Below are positions 6,349 to 11,734 of a stretch of DNA of 11,734 nucleotides, in pieces; positions within the stretch are counted from its first letter, which is position 1; the number at the start of each line of letters is the position of its first letter. The notes under the pieces were generated by a model that did not search any database, was not told the DNA's origin, and was given only the letters and a program-made list of their open reading frames with translations. This DNA comes from RGIG1840 sp964626795. Its GTDB lineage: Bacteria > Bacillota_I > Bacilli_A > RF39 > UBA660. The stretch lies in assembly GCA_964626795.1 (NCBI GenBank), contig CAZVIQ010000025.1, forward strand, positions 1 to 11,734, given 5' to 3'. Position numbers and translations under genes: made by a program.

Positions 6349-8355
6349 ATGAAGAATAAAATAGGGAAAGTATATAAAACTTTTAAGAATAAATCTAAAA
6401 AATATTTTTCTACAAATGTTTTATTTAGTAGTTATGTAATTTTATCACTATGTATTGGTTTAACATTAAGAATCTCTACCGTAGGTAGTGTTTTTACTAT
6501 TAAACCTTTATTTGGTGATTTAATCTTTGCATTAATTATTGGTTCTTTTGGGTATTTTATAAAACCAAAAAGTCAATTTAAATATTTTTTAACTTTAATT
6601 ATTGTTTTTTCTATATTAGGTGTTTTAAATTCTATTTACTATGTATTTTATCAATCTTTTATTTCAGTTAATTTAATTTCAACTATGACTATGATATGGG
6701 AAGTTGATGATGCAGTAGTTCAAAAATTAAGCTTAACACACTTTATTTATATTATTTATCCTCTTATATTAATTTTTATACATACAAATCTATCAAAAAA
6801 GAATTATTATTTTGAGGTAGGAAAAACTGAAATAGGAAAGAAAATGTTTAAAAGTACTATTCTTACTGGAATAATATTAATATCTTTATTTACAATTACT
6901 TTATCGGGTATGGAAATAAGTAGATTTATAAAGCAATGGAACAGAGAATATATTGTGCAAAGATTTGGTTTATATATTTATACTGTTAATGATTTAGTTC
7001 AGAGTATTCAACCTAAAATAGACAGTCTGTTTGGATATGATAAAGCATCAAAAACCTTTAGAGAATTTTATGATGAACTCTGGAGTGAAGAAAAATCCAC
7101 AAATAAATATACTAATGTATTTAAAGGAAAGAATATCATATTTATACATGCAGAAAGTTTACAGAATTTTCTTATAGATTTATCAATTAATGGTGAAGAT
7201 GTAACACCAAATGTTAACCAGTTATCAGAAGAAGGTTTATATTTTTCTAAGTTTTATCCTCAAATAAGTGTAGGAACCTCTTCAGATACAGAATTTACTT
7301 TACTTACTGGTATTATGCCTTCATTAAGCGGTACTGTATTTGTAAGTTATAGTGATAGGTCTTATGTAGCAATGCCTCAAATGTTTAAAGATTTAGGTTA
7401 TTATACATTTAGCATGCATGCTAATAATGCAGATTATTGGAATCGAAAAATAATGCATAAAAAACTTGGTTATGATAATTTCTTTGCCAAAGATAGCTAT
7501 ACTATAAAAAGTGATGAAGATTTAGTTGGACTTGGTTTAGGAGATAAATCTTTTTTGGCGCAGTCAATTGAAAAACTTAAAGAGATTAACAATAAAGGTG
7601 TACCCTACATGGGAACAATAATTACTTTATCAAATCATTCTCCATTTGATGATGTAGAAAAATATGGTGAATTTAAAGTTACTATGACATATGAAGCAAC
7701 AGATGAATTTGGTAATTCCATTATGGATGAGGCATCGTATTTAGAAGGTACAGATATGGGAAATTATTTGAAATCAGTTCATTATTCTGATGCTGCACTG
7801 GGCGAGTTCTTTAATACTGTAAGAGAGGATCCAATCTTTGACAACACGGTATTTGTATTATATGGTGATCATGAAGCAAAATTAGGTAAAAGCCAATTTA
7901 AGTTATTATATAATTATGATCCATATATAAATGGTATAAAATCAATTGATGATCCCACTTATATAAGTCTTGAAAATTATAATTATGATTTATTAAAAAA
8001 TACACCTCTAATTATATGGACTAAAGATAAAAAACTACAAAAAGAAGTTACAGATGTAATGGGAATGTATGATATATTACCTACTATAGGAAATATGTTT
8101 GGATTTGAATCAAAATATGCTTTAGGTAATGATATATTTAACAATAGTGAAAAAATAGTTATATTTCCTAATGGGAATTTTCTAACAAACAAGGTTTATT
8201 ATAATAATTTAAAAGATGAATATGTATCTTTTGATAGTGAACCTATTGAAAGCTCTTATATAGAAAAAAATAAAGAATATTCAATTAGGAGATTAGAAAT
8301 ATCCAATGGTATAATTGTTCATAATTTATTAAAAGCGAAGGAGACTAAAAAATGA
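6349..8355 (+). CDS. Lipoteichoic acid synthase (LtaS-type sulfatase-fold enzyme)
   Basis: Predicted 668-aa membrane enzyme that transfers glycerol-phosphate from phosphatidylglycerol to grow polyglycerol-phosphate outside the membrane. Five helices at about 24-40, 53-70, 77-100, 128-146 and 168-188 give the LtaS topology, followed by an extracellular alkaline-phosphatase-like domain from about 255. Catalytic and metal sites are visible: E269 (AESLQ), GTSSDTEF (309-316), W364/R366 (YWNR), H430 (LSNHSPF) and D507/H508 (YGDHEA). An ungapped match of FYPQISVGTSSDTE to the Staphylococcus FFHQTGQGKTSDSE puts Ser311 at the usual nucleophilic Thr, with Thr310 beside it. The start has AGAGG 5 nt upstream. 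It is first in a three-gene operon and overlaps the next gene by four bases. I cannot tell LTA polymerase from primase, so I give no symbol. Confidence 0.92.
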   Translation: MKNKIGKVYKTFKNKSKKYFSTNVLFSSYVILSLCIGLTLRISTVGSVFTIKPLFGDLIFALIIGSFGYFIKPKSQFKYFLTLIIVFSILGVLNSIYYVFYQSFISVNLISTMTMIWEVDDAVVQKLSLTHFIYIIYPLILIFIHTNLSKKNYYFEVGKTEIGKKMFKSTILTGIILISLFTITLSGMEISRFIKQWNREYIVQRFGLYIYTVNDLVQSIQPKIDSLFGYDKASKTFREFYDELWSEEKSTNKYTNVFKGKNIIFIHAESLQNFLIDLSINGEDVTPNVNQLSEEGLYFSKFYPQISVGTSSDTEFTLLTGIMPSLSGTVFVSYSDRSYVAMPQMFKDLGYYTFSMHANNADYWNRKIMHKKLGYDNFFAKDSYTIKSDEDLVGLGLGDKSFLAQSIEKLKEINNKGVPYMGTIITLSNHSPFDDVEKYGEFKVTMTYEATDEFGNSIMDEASYLEGTDMGNYLKSVHYSDAALGEFFNTVREDPIFDNTVFVLYGDHEAKLGKSQFKLLYNYDPYINGIKSIDDPTYISLENYNYDLLKNTPLIIWTKDKKLQKEVTDVMGMYDILPTIGNMFGFESKYALGNDIFNNSEKIVIFPNGNFLTNKVYYNNLKDEYVSFDSEPIESSYIEKNKEYSIRRLEISNGIIVHNLLKAKETKK

Positions 8356-8990
8356 AAGAAAAAAAGAAACTGAACATTAAAAGAGTTATTATTACGGTGG
8401 AAATAATTATACTTTTAACTTTATTAATTTTAATAGGTGTAAAAGTATATAATGATTTTTTCAAAAAAGTGGAAGAAAATCCTAATGTTGCAACTGAAAA
8501 AAATTCTATCAAAGAATTTGGATATAAACTTGAAGATAGAGATACTATCCTTTATGAAAAATATTATAATGAATTAAAAAAAGTTCTTAAAGAAAAAGAA
8601 ATTAATTATAATAAGTATGCTGAATTACTAGCTAAATTATATATAACTGATTTTTATACACTTTCAAATAAAATTTCAAGTACTGATATAGGGTCTCTTG
8701 ATTTTATTCATCCAGATTCTTTAGAAAATTTTAAAATAAAAGCAGGAGATACAATATATAAAACTGTAATAAGTAATCTTTATAATGATAGAACTCAAGT
8801 ATTACCTGAAGTAAGTGATATTAATATGGAAGATATAAGTGAGACTAAGTTTAACTATTCTGAAACAGAATATGATGCTTATGAAATAGCACTTTCTTGG
8901 ACATACGTAGAAGATATGGGATATGATACTTCAAAAAAATTAACTTTAATTAAAATTGATAAAAAATTATATGTTGTAAGTGCAAAATAA
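8352..8990 (+). CDS. Membrane-anchored extracytoplasmic protein, unknown function
   Basis: This encodes 212 aa that I do not recognise. A basic N-terminus (MKEKKKLNIKR) leads into one helix at about 11-33, so it should be anchored with residues 34-212 outside. The region 60-110 looks helical (YEKYYNELKKVLKEKE), and the end (about 160-212) alternates polar and aromatic residues, as in a small beta domain; an NTF2-like fold is possible but unproven. There is no Cys lipobox. The ATG overlaps the LTA synthase stop as ATGA, and AAGGAG (8338-8343) lies 8 nt upstream, so translation is coupled. The position between LTA synthase and gtrA suggests a helper in teichoic-acid assembly or decoration. Confidence 0.8.
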   Translation: MKEKKKLNIKRVIITVEIIILLTLLILIGVKVYNDFFKKVEENPNVATEKNSIKEFGYKLEDRDTILYEKYYNELKKVLKEKEINYNKYAELLAKLYITDFYTLSNKISSTDIGSLDFIHPDSLENFKIKAGDTIYKTVISNLYNDRTQVLPEVSDINMEDISETKFNYSETEYDAYEIALSWTYVEDMGYDTSKKLTLIKIDKKLYVVSAK

Positions 8991-8995
8991 TCAGT

Positions 8996-9409
8996 ATGAA
9001 AGAATTATATATAATATCAAAAAAGTATAAAGAATTAATAACATATATCTTTGTAGGGGTATTAACTACTATTGTAAACTTAGTTATATACTATATTTTT
9101 ACAAGAATATGTAATTTTTCTCCTTATACTAGTAATATTATTGCTTGGATAGTAGCAGTATTGTTTGCATTTTTTTCAAATAAATTTATTGTATTTAAAA
9201 GTATTGATAAAAGATTTAAAACTATTTTTAAAGAAGGAATAAGTTTTACTAGTATGAGAATCTTATCATTAGGTTTAGAGATGATAACACTTTATATCTT
9301 AATATCAATATTTTCTTGGAATGATATGGTTGTAAAGTTAATAGCGCAGATAATTGTTACTGTTTCCAATTATATATTTAGTAAATTATTTATATTTAAA
9401 AAAAGCTAA
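8996..9409 (+). CDS. GtrA family membrane protein
   Basis: This 137-aa protein has four helices at about 14-36, 44-66, 83-105 and 111-134, the size and topology of the GtrA/GtcA family (PF04138). Typical features are FVGVLTTIVNLVIYY in helix 1, FAFFSNKFIVF (57-67) at the end of helix 2, and a terminal NYIFSKLFIFK. GtrA-type proteins are thought to move polyprenyl-phosphate-linked sugars across the membrane for glycosylation of O-antigen, teichoic acids or other surface polymers. Here it ends an operon led by LTA synthase, so LTA glycosylation is a fair guess, though no glycosyltransferase is in view. The start is 5 nt after the previous stop and lacks a Shine-Dalgarno site, so translation may rely on ribosomes finishing the upstream gene. 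Confidence 0.9.
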   Translation: MKELYIISKKYKELITYIFVGVLTTIVNLVIYYIFTRICNFSPYTSNIIAWIVAVLFAFFSNKFIVFKSIDKRFKTIFKEGISFTSMRILSLGLEMITLYILISIFSWNDMVVKLIAQIIVTVSNYIFSKLFIFKKS

Positions 9410-9428
9410 TTTTATTTTAGCTTTTTAA
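9398..9428. terminator. Bidirectional terminator between convergent gtrA and LCP genes
   Basis: AAAAAGCTAA (9400-9409) and TTAGCTTTTT (9417-9426) form a perfect 10-bp stem with a 7-nt loop. The left arm contains the gtrA stop codon. A-runs and T-runs flank both sides, so it serves gtrA on the plus strand and the LCP gene (stop at 9430-9432) on the minus strand. Confidence 0.8.
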
Positions 9429-9429
9429 T

Positions 9430-11373
9430 TTATTCTTCATCTTTATCTAGATCTATACTAGGTTCATCTTCTTCCGTATTTGAACTGGTTTCACTTGAAC
9501 TTGAAGAGGTTGAACTATTATCATCTTCTTTCGGTTTAGGATCAGTAACCACAGCTGAATTTTTAGGTGCTGCATATATTGTTACTGAATTTATTCTTAC
9601 TACAAGTGTATTTGGCATCTCGTTTTGGCTTGTAATATCATATTTATCATAATCGCCTATAATACTTTCACCAGTGTTAGAATTTAAAATTGTTATAGGA
9701 AGTCCTTTACTGTTAGCCCAGTTTATAGCATCTGATATAGAATAGAAATTAGGCACTACAGGATATCTTGATTCACCATAATAATTATATCCAATTATTT
9801 CTTTTTCATAAATTTCATTAATTGAAAATGAGAATGTTTTAATAGGAGTAACCTCTATTAAACCTAAATTTTCTTTCATTGCCGTAACAATTGAGTTTAG
9901 GCTTTGCTTGTAATGAAAGAATGCATATCTATTTCCTCCACTTGCAGGTTCGTAAACACTCATATCGTATCCTGTAAGAAAAGTTTTTTGTATGTTGAAC
10001 AGATTAGTATTATCTGCGATAATCATTTTCTTTCCTACTTCATATAAAGAAAGTATTTGTTCTTTTGAAAGATTAGTTGAAATATTTTTATTAATTATAT
10101 CTAATATTTTAATAACTTTATTTATACTTCTTATATCTTTTACTTTATTTAACATTCCCTCAACAACTAACTGTTGATTTTGTCCTCTTTGAAAATCCCC
10201 AATAGAGAAAGCGTATCTTACTCTTGCTAAAGCTAATGCGTGTTCACCATCTAATTCTTGTAGACCTTCTTTTAGACATACGTTACCAAATATTCTGTTG
10301 CTGTCTTCAAGACAATATCCTTCTTCATAATCAGGCTTAGGAACATTTACAGTAATTCCTCCAAGTTGATCTACTAAATCAACAACCCCTTTAAAATTAA
10401 TCATTGCATAATAATCAATTTTTATACCTGTTAAATTTTCTAATGTTTTTACAACACAACTTGATCCTCCATAAGCAGCAGTATTTATTTTATTAAGTCT
10501 ATTTCCACTGCAAGATATAGGAACATAAGTGTCTCTTGGAATTGAAAACATTGTTGCATTTAAATTATTTGGATTAAATGTTATCATCATCATTGTATCA
10601 CCGTTAAATGCTGCATTTGGATTTAATCCATCATCTTCAGAATCAACTCCTAAAAGTAGTATAGTAAAAGGATCTGTTAAGGTTTTTTCACTTTTTTCAA
10701 TATCGGTTAAATTGATATCAATATCTTTTATATCTTTTTTATAAGTTTTTATCAATATCGCTTTACTTTTTATATCTTTATATTCTTCAAGTTTACTATA
10801 TAAATTTTCATATTCACTATTTATAAATATAGCATCAACTTCTTCATTATAAAGTGCTGTTAATAAATCTAATGTGCTTGAATATTTAGCAATTGTATTA
10901 TAATCTTCAAGTTTGTTTTTTTCAATAAATTCCATTGGAAGAACATAGTTGGTAATATCTGTTGTATCTTCAATAATCCCTATTTTTAAATTATCAAGTT
11001 TATCTAAAGTTTTATATTTTTCATTAAAAGTTATAAGAGAAACACTATAAGTCGTTTTATCATTATTGAATTCTAGATTACTAATAATTCTATACATATA
11101 ATAACCAGCAAATACTAACAGTATTGAATATATTAAACTTATTATTAATAATATTATATATTTGTTAATTTTTTTATTTTTTAAAAAGTAAACTGTCCAT
11201 TGTCCTAAAATAAATGTAATAAATAGAATTAATAATGATACGGTAACTCTGTAAAATTTTAATATTCCTGTAAATAAATATAAATCATATATTATAAATA
11301 AAGTGGAAAGTATTAACAAAATTAATACAATTACACTTATAATTGTTAAAAATATTTTTTTTCCTTTTTTCAT
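9430..11373 (-). CDS. LytR-CpsA-Psr (LCP) family protein with extra extracellular domains
   Basis: Predicted 647-aa cell-wall ligase that moves glycopolymers from a lipid carrier to peptidoglycan. Three helices at about 7-32, 42-63 and 73-96 are followed by a solute-binding-protein-like domain (about 108-215; LDNLKIGII, NEEVDAIFINSEY). The LCP core is about 234-415: ILLLGVD, NGDTMMM (D259), SIPRD (R280, D281), NRLNKIN (R292, K295), ARVRY (R384, R386) and FQRGQNQQ (R396). A PASTA-like repeat (about 536-596; YPVVPNFYSISDAINWANSKG) and a Ser/Asp/Glu tail (from about 614) end it. Four Cys (288, 306, 354, 366) lie in the core. I chose the ATG at 11373: GGAGG (11385-11389) precedes it by 11 nt, while the TTG at 11391 overlaps that site. 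It converges on gtrA and has its own promoter. Confidence 0.92.
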   Translation of the reverse strand: MKKGKKIFLTIISVIVLILLILSTLFIIYDLYLFTGILKFYRVTVSLLILFITFILGQWTVYFLKNKKINKYIILLIISLIYSILLVFAGYYMYRIISNLEFNNDKTTYSVSLITFNEKYKTLDKLDNLKIGIIEDTTDITNYVLPMEFIEKNKLEDYNTIAKYSSTLDLLTALYNEEVDAIFINSEYENLYSKLEEYKDIKSKAILIKTYKKDIKDIDINLTDIEKSEKTLTDPFTILLLGVDSEDDGLNPNAAFNGDTMMMITFNPNNLNATMFSIPRDTYVPISCSGNRLNKINTAAYGGSSCVVKTLENLTGIKIDYYAMINFKGVVDLVDQLGGITVNVPKPDYEEGYCLEDSNRIFGNVCLKEGLQELDGEHALALARVRYAFSIGDFQRGQNQQLVVEGMLNKVKDIRSINKVIKILDIINKNISTNLSKEQILSLYEVGKKMIIADNTNLFNIQKTFLTGYDMSVYEPASGGNRYAFFHYKQSLNSIVTAMKENLGLIEVTPIKTFSFSINEIYEKEIIGYNYYGESRYPVVPNFYSISDAINWANSKGLPITILNSNTGESIIGDYDKYDITSQNEMPNTLVVRINSVTIYAAPKNSAVVTDPKPKEDDNSSTSSSSSETSSNTEEDEPSIDLDKDEE

Positions 11374-11402
11374 TCTTTTTCTGTCCTCCAAGTTACTAAA
11401 TA

Positions 11403-11431
11403 ATTATATAATATTTTATAATTTTTAACAA
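11403..11431 (-). promoter_or_regulatory. Promoter for the LCP gene
   Basis: On the minus strand TTGTTA (11426-11431) and TATAAT (11403-11408) are 17 nt apart. It lies between the terminator of the upstream gene and the LCP ribosome site, so the LCP gene is probably transcribed alone. Confidence 0.6.
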
Positions 11432-11454
11432 TAGAATTAAAATTAAATTATAAG

Positions 11455-11480
11455 AAAAAAGATAAATTTTACAATTCATC
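11455..11480 (-). terminator. Terminator containing the stop codon of the upstream gene
   Basis: On the minus strand GATGAATT-GTAA-AATTTATC gives an 8-bp stem (one G-U pair) with a GTAA loop, followed by TTTTTTC. The TAA stop lies across the loop. It separates the partial gene from the LCP gene. Confidence 0.6.
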
Positions 11481-11734
11481 TAATTTCTTCAAATCATTTT
11501 TATTTGTTTTCTTTGCTTTCTTTGCTTCTTTTTCTTTTATTTTTTTATCTTTTTTAATTTCGGATTTGTTCTGTTTTTCTTCTGCTTTTACATTTTTTAT
11601 CTTTTCGCTTTTTATCTTTTCTTTATCATCTGAATTCTTAATAGAATTTGAATTTTCTTTATCTTGATAATTTTTTATTTCACCTATAAGTTTTTTTAAT
11701 TTTTTATTCTTATGTGTTGATACGAAAAGAACTA
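11469..11734 (-). CDS. C-terminal end of a protein with a Lys/Glu-rich tail (partial)
   Basis: The minus strand is open from the window edge to TAA at 11469-11471, giving the last 87 residues of a gene whose start lies beyond 11734. It begins VLFVSTHKNKKLKKLIGEI, which could be the end of a folded domain. A highly charged tail follows (KSEKIKNVKAEEKQNKSEIK, then KKDKKIKEKEAKKAKKTNK) and it closes NDLKKLDEL. Such Lys/Glu-rich tails are usually disordered or helical, and are cytoplasmic or bound to acidic polymers. The domain upstream is not visible, so I give no function. A terminator at its stop separates it from the LCP gene, although the two point the same way. Confidence 0.7.
   Translation of the reverse strand, partial: VLFVSTHKNKKLKKLIGEIKNYQDKENSNSIKNSDDKEKIKSEKIKNVKAEEKQNKSEIKKDKKIKEKEAKKAKKTNKNDLKKLDEL

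Noticed and set aside
9992..10744. Short + strand readings inside the LCP gene (9992-10177, 10529-10744)
   Set aside because: They are antisense to well-supported LCP coding sequence, with no ribosome sites or family likeness.
11374..11391. Longer LCP start at a TTG (six extra residues)
   Set aside because: The TTG overlaps the GGAGG ribosome site that serves the ATG at 11373.
1..11734. CRISPR arrays, tRNA or rRNA genes, intact insertion sequences
   Set aside because: I saw no regular spaced repeats, no tRNA-like cloverleaf with a TTCGANTC arm, no rRNA signature and no intact transposase.

Overview
This window comes from a very AT-rich, low-GC Gram-positive bacterium. It carries an LTA synthase, a LytR-CpsA-Psr (LCP) protein, strong Shine-Dalgarno sites and sigma-A-type promoters. 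TGA acts as a stop (it ends the LTA synthase gene) and TGG codes Trp, so the code is not the Mycoplasma one. Overall it looks like an uncultured, gut-type Bacilli/Mollicutes-related lineage, but that placement is inference from style and gene content.

Positions 1-3802 look like an accessory region. A gene-free left flank (1-525) holds a 10-bp dyad, a strong terminator hairpin and a decayed 3' end of a FabG-like short-chain dehydrogenase. Next come two tightly spaced + strand genes: a YhcG/DUF1016 PDDEXK nuclease (526-1527) and an OLD-like AAA ATPase with a C-terminal TOPRIM-like nuclease region (1551-3350). A terminator overlaps the second stop codon. Beyond it, on the minus strand, lies a frameshifted remnant of a transposon-encoded TnpV protein. 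Two nuclease-type genes between two gene fossils suggest a small, possibly defensive, cassette in a decaying mobile or hot-spot region.

Positions 3803-11734 look like ordinary chromosome. A small two-helix membrane protein (minus) is divergent from recG (plus), each with its own promoter. A cell-envelope operon follows on the + strand from a near-consensus promoter at 6296-6324: an LTA synthase, an unrecognised membrane-anchored extracytoplasmic protein (4-base overlap), and a GtrA-family membrane protein. It ends in a bidirectional terminator shared with the convergent LCP gene. The LCP protein combines three membrane helices, a solute-binding-like domain, the LCP catalytic domain and a PASTA-like domain. 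It has its own promoter behind the terminator of a partial upstream gene with a Lys/Glu-rich tail.

The envelope genes fit together. LTA synthase builds polyglycerol-phosphate, GtrA-type proteins are thought to carry lipid-linked sugars across the membrane for surface decoration, and LCP enzymes attach glycopolymers to the wall. The YhcG-OLD pair is the most likely uncharacterised system here.
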